Source: Alistipes sp.
GTDB taxonomy: Bacteria > Bacteroidota > Bacteroidia > Bacteroidales > Rikenellaceae
Length of the DNA stretch: 64,000 bases
NCBI GenBank assembly: GCA_022767745.1
Contig: JALENN010000011.1
Span: 22,054-86,053 of the forward strand
Direction: 5' to 3'
Position 1 is the first letter of the stretch. Every line of letters begins with the position of its first letter. Made by a program: the position numbers and the translations under genes. The notes beneath the pieces were generated by a model. It was not told the origin of the DNA and did not search any database. It saw only the letters and a program-made list of their open reading frames with translations. This document shows positions 36,139-44,369 of this stretch, piece by piece.

Positions 36139-36798
36139 CTAAAAGTATATCTTGCCGCGGCTGCGCCACCAGTAGAGCAGCATCAGCCCCCATAGCATAC
36201 CGCCCACGTGGGCGAAGTGCGCCACGCCCGACTGGTATCCCGACAGGCCGAAGAAGAGCTCCACAAGTCCGTATATCACCACGAACCACTTTGCCTTCAG
36301 CGCCACGGGCGGGAATATGAGCATTATAATGTCGTTGGGGTGCAGCACGCCGAAGGCCATCAGCAGGCCGAAGACGGCGCCCGAGGCACCGACCGTAGGC
36401 ACGCGCAGGAAATCCATCGCCGCGATCTGCCCCATGGCCTCCACCGCATGCGAGTACTCGGCATATCCCACGGCCAGCTGCAGCAGCGCCGCGCCGATAC
36501 CGCACACCAGATAATACGTCAGGAAGCGCTGCGAACCCAGTTCATACTCCAGCGCACGGCCGAACATCCACAGCGCAAACATGTTGAAGAAGAGGTGCGA
36601 CACACCGCCGTGCAGGAACATGTATGTCACCACCTGATAGCTGTGGAATAGCGGGCTCTCGGCGTTGAACAACGCCAGACGCGCTATTATCTCGTTGCCG
36701 AAGGGCAACAGGGTGGTGGCCAGCAGCATGACGCAGTTGGCGATGATGAGATTCTTTACTACAGGCGGGGTCATATAGCGGAACCCGTTCATAGGCAA
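36139..36798 (-). CDS. Rhomboid family intramembrane serine protease
   Basis: 219 residues with six hydrophobic helices. Catalytic Ser in GASGAVFG and catalytic His in HFAHVGGMLWG, plus the helix-2 HGGVSHLFFNMFALW motif. Cleaves membrane proteins within the lipid bilayer. It begins 13 nt after mutL; an alternative start is the Met two codons later. Confidence 0.94.
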   Translation of the reverse strand: MPMNGFRYMTPPVVKNLIIANCVMLLATTLLPFGNEIIARLALFNAESPLFHSYQVVTYMFLHGGVSHLFFNMFALWMFGRALEYELGSQRFLTYYLVCGIGAALLQLAVGYAEYSHAVEAMGQIAAMDFLRVPTVGASGAVFGLLMAFGVLHPNDIIMLIFPPVALKAKWFVVIYGLVELFFGLSGYQSGVAHFAHVGGMLWGLMLLYWWRSRGKIYF

Positions 36799-36811
36799 TC
36801 GTGTTTTTCGT

Positions 36812-38878
36812 TTAACTTAGTTTGGCTTTGAGGTCGTCGGCCGTCAAATCGGTCATTATGGCTTTGCCCGAAGGCGAGAAACTGAAGTTTTCGCACTCGC
36901 ACAACTGTCGCAGCAGGTTTGCCGTCTCCTCGCGCGAGAGTCCGCGCACGGTCGAGCGCGCCGCCCGCGAAGCTATCGTACGCACCATCTCCTCGCGCAT
37001 GCGCTCGCCCGCATCGCCCGAGCCCTCGATCTCGCGCAACAGGTCGAACAGCAGGCTGTCGGCCTGCTCGGCATCGACACACGACGGTATGCCGCGCATC
37101 TCGACGGCGCAGTCGCCGCTCGGCTCAAGATGGAAACCTACGGCGGCCAACTCCGCCGCATGCTCCGCCAACAGGGCGTAGTCGTTCTCCGAGAGCACAA
37201 GCCGTTCGGGGAACAGTAACTCCTGCGACGGCACCGCACTGCACCCTACGGCCGCCATGCAGCCGTCGTAGACGATACGCTCCCTGGCGCGGCGCAGATC
37301 CACAGCCACGCTGCGGCCGCCGCATATGGCCACGGCGTAGCCGTTGCCCAAAGGCAGGCAGTCAGAGAACGATATCGGTTCGGCATGCTCTATCGACTGC
37401 TGTACGGCACCCGAAGCGATGAACTCCAGAGTACTCTCGCCAGCCGACGACGGCACCTCGAACGTCTCTGCGGACGAAACAGCCGACGACGCTATTTCGC
37501 GATAGCCGTCCGACGCCATCGGCACCGCCGCATCCGTCTCCACGGCAAATTCGCTGCTCAGGGGCATCTCGCCCCACGACATGTCGCGCAGGCCGCGGTC
37601 CGACCCTACGGACGGCGACGAATACCCGCGTGAAGGTATATCCTTCATTGCGGCAGCCGAACTGCGGCCCGCCGCAGGTGCTCCCTCCATCGACCCGTCA
37701 TAGGGTGCGTCGAAGCCCGTGAAATCGACATCCCCGTCGGATGACGCCCCTGCGGTGTAATCCTCGCGGAAGGGGTTGTAATCGTCGTTCGACGAACTGC
37801 GCGGTTCGCTGTACAGGACCTCGGGACGAGACTTCATCACCGGGATCTCGATGGCCGAGCTGTTGTCGAAATCCATCATCGACACCGCGCCGCTCTTGGC
37901 CAGCGTACTGCGCACGGCGGCCGTGACGATCTGCGTCACATCCTCGGCATCGGCGAAGCGCACCTCGGTCTTCTGCGGGTGGACGTTCACATCCACGCGG
38001 TCGGTATCCACCGTAAGGTAGAGGAAGAACGAGGGCGAGCAGTTCTCGGGAATGAGTTTTTCGTAGGCCTTCATTATCGAGCGGTAGATCTGCGGCGAGC
38101 GGAAATAGCGCCCGTTGACGAAGAGGTACTGCTCGGCATTCTTCTGCTTGGCGGCCGCGGGACGGCCGACAAAGCCCGAAACCTTGACGATGGTGGTATC
38201 GACCGACACCTCCAGCAGGTTCGTACGTATGTAACGGCCCACCACGTCGATTATACGCTCCTGCAGCGATGCCGCAGGCAGCGTGACGATGGGCATGTCG
38301 TTCGACATCAACTCGCAGCGCACCTGCGGATAGCAAAGCGCCACGCGGCGGAACTCTTTCTTTATGTCGGAGACCATGCGCGTGCGGTCGCTGTTGAACT
38401 TGCGGCGCGCGGGTGCCGTATAGAAGAGGTTGCGCACCAGGAACTGCGACCCCGCGGGACACATGGCCGGCGTCTGCGAGACGAACTCGCCGCCGTTGAC
38501 TATGGTCACCGTGCCCACCTCGTCTTCCGCACGGCGCGTACGCAGCTCCACCTGCGACACGGCCGCAATCGAGGCCAGGGCCTCGCCGCGGAAGCCGAAC
38601 GTATGCAGGCGGTAGACATCGTCGAGCGTGGTGATCTTGCTGGTGGCGTGGCGGTCGAAAGCCATGCGCGCATCCAGGGGAGACATGCCGCACCCGTTGT
38701 CGACGATCTGAATAAGCTCCAGACCCGCGTTGCGGTAGTTCACCGTAACGGAGGTGGCGCCGGCGTCGATGGCGTTCTCCATCATCTCCTTCACTACGGA
38801 TGACGGATTGTTCACCACCTCGCCCGCGGCGATCTGGTTGGCTACGATTTCGGGTAACAGTCGTATCTTGTTCTCCAT
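36812..38878 (-). CDS. mutL: DNA mismatch repair protein MutL
   Basis: 688 residues. N-terminal GHKL ATPase: AAGEVVNNPSSVVKEMMENA, DNGCGM, RHATSK, TFGFRGEAL. A variable linker spans about 340-500. The C-terminal dimerisation domain is recognisable, but its endonuclease motifs seem lost: where many MutL have DQHAxxER this protein reads DLRRARER, and the CPHGRP-type motif reads SPSGKAI. Couples MutS recognition to strand removal. Lies between a small membrane protein gene and the rhomboid gene. Confidence 0.95.
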   Translation of the reverse strand: MENKIRLLPEIVANQIAAGEVVNNPSSVVKEMMENAIDAGATSVTVNYRNAGLELIQIVDNGCGMSPLDARMAFDRHATSKITTLDDVYRLHTFGFRGEALASIAAVSQVELRTRRAEDEVGTVTIVNGGEFVSQTPAMCPAGSQFLVRNLFYTAPARRKFNSDRTRMVSDIKKEFRRVALCYPQVRCELMSNDMPIVTLPAASLQERIIDVVGRYIRTNLLEVSVDTTIVKVSGFVGRPAAAKQKNAEQYLFVNGRYFRSPQIYRSIMKAYEKLIPENCSPSFFLYLTVDTDRVDVNVHPQKTEVRFADAEDVTQIVTAAVRSTLAKSGAVSMMDFDNSSAIEIPVMKSRPEVLYSEPRSSSNDDYNPFREDYTAGASSDGDVDFTGFDAPYDGSMEGAPAAGRSSAAAMKDIPSRGYSSPSVGSDRGLRDMSWGEMPLSSEFAVETDAAVPMASDGYREIASSAVSSAETFEVPSSAGESTLEFIASGAVQQSIEHAEPISFSDCLPLGNGYAVAICGGRSVAVDLRRARERIVYDGCMAAVGCSAVPSQELLFPERLVLSENDYALLAEHAAELAAVGFHLEPSGDCAVEMRGIPSCVDAEQADSLLFDLLREIEGSGDAGERMREEMVRTIASRAARSTVRGLSREETANLLRQLCECENFSFSPSGKAIMTDLTADDLKAKLS

Positions 38879-38905
38879 ATTGCTTCCACACTCTGCGGGG
38901 AGAGG

Positions 38906-39334
38906 TTACTCCTCGACGATCTCTATCTGGTCGCCCTCCTCGTAGTCGTTCGGTACGACCACTATCGGGGCATAGGGGTTAAACTCCTCGACCGACTCCT
39001 GCCGGGGGCCAGAAGCAGGCTCCTGCGCCATCTCGAACACGGCCATCAGCCGAGGCAGAATCAGATAGATGAACAGCGCAAGCAACATCACACCCATGCC
39101 CAGCACCCACATGCGCATGCGGCTCGTACCCTCGCCGCTCTCAGCTCGGCGCGCCTCGCGCGCAGCCTGCCGCGTACGGATATACTTTCCGGGGGTATAC
39201 TCTTCGGTGTCGTCCAACCGCTCGCCGCGCAGCTCGGCTCGGCGGCGCTCGCGCTCCTCACGATCGGGGTCGTAATAGCGCGGCTTGTAGTTGAACTTGT
39301 TGGCGTGACGCTTGTAGGGTGAAAAAAACGACAT
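38906..39334 (-). CDS. Conserved small single-span membrane protein
   Basis: 142 residues. A strongly charged N-terminus (FNYKPRYYDPDREERERRRA) of about 72 residues, then one hydrophobic helix (MWVLGMGVMLLALFIYLILP) and an acidic tail. I recognise it only as a Bacteroidales protein often found near mutL, whose members start with a KPRYY/KPRFY motif. No function can be assigned. The charged cytoplasmic segment could bind nucleic acid or a membrane partner. Confidence 0.75.
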   Translation of the reverse strand: MSFFSPYKRHANKFNYKPRYYDPDREERERRRAELRGERLDDTEEYTPGKYIRTRQAAREARRAESGEGTSRMRMWVLGMGVMLLALFIYLILPRLMAVFEMAQEPASGPRQESVEEFNPYAPIVVVPNDYEEGDQIEIVEE

Positions 39335-39376
39335 GTCGGTAGTGTTTTTAAGTTGCTGTACTGCTATAACGTTACG

Positions 39377-40534
39377 CTATCTGAAAAAATTCTTCATGCG
39401 CTCGAAAATATTCTGCTTGTCGCTGCCCACCGCGCTCTTGAAGTGCGGCTGCGTCGAGAGCTTCTCCACAAGGTGGCGCTCCTCGGCCGTGAGCGTGTCG
39501 GGTATGGTTATGTCCACCACGATGAGTATGTCGCCGCGGCCATAGCCGTTCACGTCGGGCAGTCCCTTGCCGCGCAGACGCAGCACCTTGCCCGCATGCG
39601 TACCCGGAGCGATCTTTATCTTGGCGCGGCCGTCGATGGTCGGAACCTCCACCTCGCCGCCCAGGATACAGGTCGTGAGCGGAAGATTAAGATTGTGTAT
39701 CAGGTCATTGCCATCGCGTACCAGCTCGGGGTTGTGCTCCTCCTCGATCATCACCAGAAGGTCGCCGTTCACGCCGCCGTGGCGTGCCGCGTTGCCCTTG
39801 CCCGATACCGTCACGGCCATGCCCTCGCCCACGCCTGCGGGGATCTTTATCTCGACGATCTCCTCGCCGCGGACGACGCCCTCGCCGCCGCACTTGTCAC
39901 ACTTGGCGGTGATGGTCTTGCCCGTACCGCCGCAGGTGGGACATACGCTCTGCGTCTGCATGCGGCCGAAGAAGGTGTTCTCGACACGCGTCACATAGCC
40001 CGAACCGTTACAGGTCGAGCAGGTGGCGTACGACGACGAATCCTTGGCACCCGTGCCGCCGCACTTGTCGCAGGCGATGGTCTTGTTGATCTTTAGTTTC
40101 TTGGTCGTGCCGTTGGCTATCTCGGCAAGCGTCAGCTTCACCTTCACGCGTATGTCCGACCCGCGGTTTACGCTGCGCGCACCGCCGCGGCCCGACGACG
40201 AGAAGCCGCCGAAGTGGCCGCCGAAAATGTCGCCGAACTGCGAGAATATATCCTCCATCGAGAAACCGCCGCCGCTGAAGCCGCCATAGCCGCCGCCTGC
40301 GGCACCGCTCATGCCGGCATGTCCGAACTGGTCGTAACGGGCACGCTTCTCGGGGTTAGACAACACGTCGTAGGCCTCGGCCGCCTCCTTGAACTTGTCC
40401 TCAGCCTCCTTGTCACCCGGATTCTTGTCGGGGTGATACTTTATGGCCGCCTTACGGTAGGCCTTCTTTATCTCGTCGGCATTGGCGTTGCGTGCAACAC
40501 CCAACACCTCGTAATAATCCCTTTTCTCTGCCAT
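39377..40534 (-). CDS. dnaJ: Chaperone DnaJ
   Basis: 385 residues. J domain with HPD (YHPDKNPGD), Gly/Phe-rich region (about 75-125), four zinc-finger repeats ([32 protein letters not shown]), then two beta-sandwich client-binding domains. It stimulates DnaK ATPase and delivers clients. 64 nt after grpE; dnaK is not in the window. Confidence 0.97.
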   Translation of the reverse strand: MAEKRDYYEVLGVARNANADEIKKAYRKAAIKYHPDKNPGDKEAEDKFKEAAEAYDVLSNPEKRARYDQFGHAGMSGAAGGGYGGFSGGGFSMEDIFSQFGDIFGGHFGGFSSSGRGGARSVNRGSDIRVKVKLTLAEIANGTTKKLKINKTIACDKCGGTGAKDSSSYATCSTCNGSGYVTRVENTFFGRMQTQSVCPTCGGTGKTITAKCDKCGGEGVVRGEEIVEIKIPAGVGEGMAVTVSGKGNAARHGGVNGDLLVMIEEEHNPELVRDGNDLIHNLNLPLTTCILGGEVEVPTIDGRAKIKIAPGTHAGKVLRLRGKGLPDVNGYGRGDILIVVDITIPDTLTAEERHLVEKLSTQPHFKSAVGSDKQNIFERMKNFFR

Positions 40535-40598
40535 CGTATTATCCTTTCATCCTTAAATTACACACACGATATGCGACTCTGCCGCCACTGCCGCCGGG

Positions 40599-41225
40599 CT
40601 ACTCGCCCACGACAACCTTGACGTAACGCAGCACCTTGTCGCCGAGCATGTAACCACGCTGAACAACGTCTATAACCTTACCCTTCTTCTCCTTGCCGGC
40701 ATCGAAACGAGCCACGGCCTCGTGGAAGTCGGGGTTGAACTCCTCACCCACGGCCACGATCTCGACAACGCCCTTCTGACGCAGCGTCTCCTCGAACTTC
40801 TGCGCCACCAGACGCTCGCCCTCGCGCAGCGACGTGATGTCGTCGCTCTTCTCCGATGCGGCCACCGCACGGTGCACGTCGTCCAGCACCGAGAGCATGC
40901 TCTTCAGCACGTCGGCGCCGCCGCTGGCCACCAGATCCATCTTCTCGCGCAGCGTACGCTTGCGGTAGTTGTCGAACTCGGCCTGCAGACGCAGATACTT
41001 GTCGCGCCACTGCTCGACCTGCTCCTCGGCCGAAGGCTCCTTTGCCTCGGCTGCGGGCTCCTGCTGTGCCGCCTGGCCGGCATCGTCTGACACTTTGTCA
41101 GTTGCCGCAGCGGCCTCGTCTGCCATATTGGCATCCGCGGCCTGCTCCGCCGTCTTGCCGCCGTCTGCGCCACACTCATCGTGACGCTGCTCAACATCCT
41201 GATCTACAAATTCTTCCTTTGCCAT
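40599..41225 (-). CDS. grpE: Nucleotide exchange factor GrpE
   Basis: 208 residues. An acidic, low-complexity N-terminus (about 1-70), a long coiled coil (VEQWRDKYLRLQAEFDNYRK), then the beta-wing with FNPDFHEAVARFDAGKE and VVQRGYMLGDKVLRYVKV. It releases ADP from DnaK. Forms a grpE-dnaJ unit with the gene downstream. Confidence 0.96.
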   Translation of the reverse strand: MAKEEFVDQDVEQRHDECGADGGKTAEQAADANMADEAAAATDKVSDDAGQAAQQEPAAEAKEPSAEEQVEQWRDKYLRLQAEFDNYRKRTLREKMDLVASGGADVLKSMLSVLDDVHRAVAASEKSDDITSLREGERLVAQKFEETLRQKGVVEIVAVGEEFNPDFHEAVARFDAGKEKKGKVIDVVQRGYMLGDKVLRYVKVVVGE

Positions 41226-41268
41226 ATCTATTTGTTTTTATCATATTTTCTACCCACTATCGCACAAA

Positions 41269-41997
41269 TTATATGCCCAAGCCGCGTCCCACGATAAATA
41301 TGGTCGGACGTTTGGCTATGTCGGGCATCGTGCGGCGCGACCATCCGCCGATGCTGTCCGTAACGATTATCTCATCGGGCGATGTGACGTCGCACGCCAC
41401 CGTCAGCATCGTAGCGCGGTCGCATACCGACAACATCTGCTCCAGCAGTTTGACGTTGCGGTACGGCGCCTCGATGAATATCTGCGACTCGCCCGTCGTG
41501 CGGGCACGGCGCTCGATGTTCTTCAGCGCGCGGGCCCTTTCGGGGGGCTTCACGGGAAGGTATCCGGCAAAGGCGAACGACTGACCGTTGAGACCCGACG
41601 CCGCCAGGGCAAGCAGTATCGACGAGGGCCCCACCAGCGGCACAACACGTATGCCGCGCCTGTGGCACTCGGCCGCAGCCAGCGCCCCGGGGTCGGCCAC
41701 GCCCGGCATCCCCGCCTCCGATATGACTCCGGCCGAACGCCCGGCCTCGACGGGGTCGATCATGGCGGCGACCTCCGCCTCGCGCGTATGCTCGTTCAGC
41801 TCGACGAACTCCAGCTCCTCGATGCGGCGCGACACCTTCGCCCGCGAGAGGAACCGGCGTGCCGAGCGCACGTTCTCGACGATGAAGTAGTCGAGCGTGT
41901 CGAGTATGCGGCCGTTCGCCGCAGGCGTCACGTCATATACCTCCGTTGCGTCCGATATCGGACACGGTATCATGTAGAGCGTACCCTTCTCTACCAT
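41269..41997 (-). CDS. RsmI-like SAM-dependent methyltransferase (tetrapyrrole methylase fold)
   Basis: 242 residues from the ATG at 41997, whose A is shared with the stop codon of the murF-alr gene (TGATG), implying coupled translation. Motifs GVISEAGMPGVADPGA, VPLVGPSSILLALAASGLNG, FIEAPYRN. RsmI 2'-O-methylates C1402 of 16S rRNA; this shorter Bacteroidetes group is a relative whose target is not proven. The open frame upstream of 41997 is a shadow. Confidence 0.88.
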   Translation of the reverse strand: MVEKGTLYMIPCPISDATEVYDVTPAANGRILDTLDYFIVENVRSARRFLSRAKVSRRIEELEFVELNEHTREAEVAAMIDPVEAGRSAGVISEAGMPGVADPGALAAAECHRRGIRVVPLVGPSSILLALAASGLNGQSFAFAGYLPVKPPERARALKNIERRARTTGESQIFIEAPYRNVKLLEQMLSVCDRATMLTVACDVTSPDEIIVTDSIGGWSRRTMPDIAKRPTIFIVGRGLGI

Positions 41998-44369
41998 CAC
42001 TCCCTTGTATAAATACGTTTCACGCGCATGGCCACCGAGGTCATGATCTCGTACGAGATCGTACCCAGCACCGCGGCCATATCCTCCAGCGTGTTCCCCG
42101 CCGCAGCCGAGAACACCACCACCTCGTCGCCTTCGCGCACGCCATCGATGTCCGTCACGTCGATCATGCAGCTGTCCATGCAGATGCGGCCCACGGTAGG
42201 TGCGGGACGTCCCGCCACCAACATCGACCACCGCCCGCCGCCGAGATGGCGGTCCAGTCCGTCGGCATAGCCTATGGGCACGGTGGCTATAAGGCTGTCG
42301 CGCCCGAGCCGCTGCGAGCGGCCGTAACCGATGGCGTCGCCGGCGCTGCGGCGGCGTATCTGCACGATGCGTGTCTTGAGCGTAGCCACGGGCTGCAGCT
42401 CGTCGTTGTGGCAATAGCCGTAGCCGTAGAGGCCCAGTCCCAGACGGCACATGTCGAAGTGTGCCTCGGGGAAGCGTTCTATGGCGGCCGAGTTAGCCGT
42501 ATGTCGTATGGGCTTATACGGCAGGGCATCCGACAGGCGGCTGCTCATGCGGTCGAAGCGTGCGATCTGCTCGCGCGTGAAGTCGTCCTGCGCGGGATCG
42601 TCGGCGCACGACAGGTGCGAGAAGATCGTTGCGGCACGCACCTGCTGCGTCGCGCACAGTATTTCGGCCACACGGTCGATCTCCTCCTCCACGAAGCCCC
42701 AGCGGTGCATGCCCGTGTCGAGCTTTATGTGGATCGGATAGTTGCGCGCCCCATATCTCCCGGCGCAGCGTATAAAGTCGTCGAGCGAATGGAAACTGTA
42801 TATCTCGGGCTCGAGCGAGTATGCTATCATCTTATCGAACGACGCGGCATCGGCATTGAGCACAACCACAGGCATCGTCACCCCGCGCTCGCGCAGCGTG
42901 ATGCCCTCGTCGGCAAACGCCACGGCCAGATAATCGACACCCAGGTGCCGCATCAACTGCGCCACCTCGGCATCGCCCGCGCCGTAGCTGTGGGCCTTAA
43001 CCATAGCCACCAGACGGTGATTCATCGGCAGGAAACGGCGGAAATAGTTGACGTTGTGCGTCATGGCATTGAGGTTCACCTCCAGCACCGTCGTATGGCA
43101 GCGTCGCTCCAGCGAGCGGCACACCTTGTCGAACTGCGAACGGCGGTCGCCCTTGAGCAGGATCGAACGCCCCGCCACATCGTCATGCGTGAGCGAGCTC
43201 AGCAGCTCCTCGGCCGTGGCGTAGAACCGTTTGTCGCAGTCGAAGGCGTCGGCATGGGCACCGATACGCTCCCCCACGCCTATAACACGCTCCACACCCG
43301 CATTGCGGATCAGGCGGGCCACACGTCCGTACAGCTCGCCGTCCTCCATGCCGCTGTGGGCAATGTCGTATATCACCGCCGTCGAAGCCCCTCCCGCCGC
43401 CGTATCGCGCAGCGTATCGAGGGCCAGGGCCAGCGAGTTGATGTCGGAATTGTAGGAGTCGACAATCACGGTCGAGCCGTTTATGCCCTCCTTGACCTCC
43501 ATGCGCATGGCGGCGTCGGCCAGCGACAGGCGCGGCGCGCCGTATCCCAGCTCGCGGCAGAGGCTCTTCACCTCCTGCGCATCCACGCGCAGCGCTTCGT
43601 TGCATGCGGGCAGTTCCGCCACGTCCTCCGCCGAGGCATCCACCACGCGGCACGCCGCGGGCAGCGACGCCAATGCGGCCGCCACGTCGCCGTAAAGGCT
43701 GTGGTATATAAAGGTGCGGGCATTGCGCGCCAGCACCATCTTCTCGTCGACCTTCTCGCGCAACGATGCAAAGTTGGCCTGATGCGCCTCACCTATCGAG
43801 GTGAATAGCACCACGTCGGGACGTATCATACGCTCCAGACGCTGCATCTCGCCGCGCTCCGATATGCCGGCCTCGATCAGCGCCACATCCTCGTCGCCCT
43901 CGATCATGAGCAGCGACAGCGCCACGCCGAGCTGCGAGTTGTAGCTCATGGGCGAGGCGAGGAAACGCACCGACACGGGCAGCGAGCAGGCCGTCCACTC
44001 CTTCACCACGGTCTTGCCGTTGGAACCCGTGATGCCCACCATCACGCCGCGGAACGACGCCCTGTGTGCCGCCGCCAGCCGCTGCAGCGCCTCAACCGAG
44101 TTCTCCGTAACGACATATCCCGCGCCCCGGCGCGGCATCTCCCCGTCGATACGCTCGACCATGAAGGCCCTTACGCCGCGGCCGTACATCTCCGACACAT
44201 AGTCGTGCGAGTCGCGGTTGGCACCGCGCATGGCCGCAAACATCACATCGTCGCCATAGGCGCAACTGCGCGAGTCGACCGTGACGCCGCGCACCTCGAT
44301 GTCCTCGCCGTGCAGCTCACCGCCGCACATGCGGGCTATATCCGACAATCGGTATCTCATATCACTCAA
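41997..44369 (-). CDS. Bifunctional UDP-MurNAc-tripeptide:D-Ala-D-Ala ligase (MurF) / alanine racemase
   Basis: 790 residues. Residues about 1-420 are MurF: Mur ligase N domain, ATP loop VGITGSNGKTVVKEW, and DSYNSDINSLALALDTL. Residues about 430-790 are an alanine racemase: PLP-Lys in VAMVKAHSYGAGD, the KLDTGMHRWGF barrel strand, and IGYADGLDR, CMDSCMIDVTD in the C-terminal domain. The fusion makes D-Ala and uses D-Ala-D-Ala in one protein, a known Bacteroidetes arrangement. Overlaps mutS2 by 4 nt (ATGA) and the methyltransferase by 1 nt. Confidence 0.95.
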   Translation of the reverse strand: MSDMRYRLSDIARMCGGELHGEDIEVRGVTVDSRSCAYGDDVMFAAMRGANRDSHDYVSEMYGRGVRAFMVERIDGEMPRRGAGYVVTENSVEALQRLAAAHRASFRGVMVGITGSNGKTVVKEWTACSLPVSVRFLASPMSYNSQLGVALSLLMIEGDEDVALIEAGISERGEMQRLERMIRPDVVLFTSIGEAHQANFASLREKVDEKMVLARNARTFIYHSLYGDVAAALASLPAACRVVDASAEDVAELPACNEALRVDAQEVKSLCRELGYGAPRLSLADAAMRMEVKEGINGSTVIVDSYNSDINSLALALDTLRDTAAGGASTAVIYDIAHSGMEDGELYGRVARLIRNAGVERVIGVGERIGAHADAFDCDKRFYATAEELLSSLTHDDVAGRSILLKGDRRSQFDKVCRSLERRCHTTVLEVNLNAMTHNVNYFRRFLPMNHRLVAMVKAHSYGAGDAEVAQLMRHLGVDYLAVAFADEGITLRERGVTMPVVVLNADAASFDKMIAYSLEPEIYSFHSLDDFIRCAGRYGARNYPIHIKLDTGMHRWGFVEEEIDRVAEILCATQQVRAATIFSHLSCADDPAQDDFTREQIARFDRMSSRLSDALPYKPIRHTANSAAIERFPEAHFDMCRLGLGLYGYGYCHNDELQPVATLKTRIVQIRRRSAGDAIGYGRSQRLGRDSLIATVPIGYADGLDRHLGGGRWSMLVAGRPAPTVGRICMDSCMIDVTDIDGVREGDEVVVFSAAAGNTLEDMAAVLGTISYEIMTSVAMRVKRIYTRE

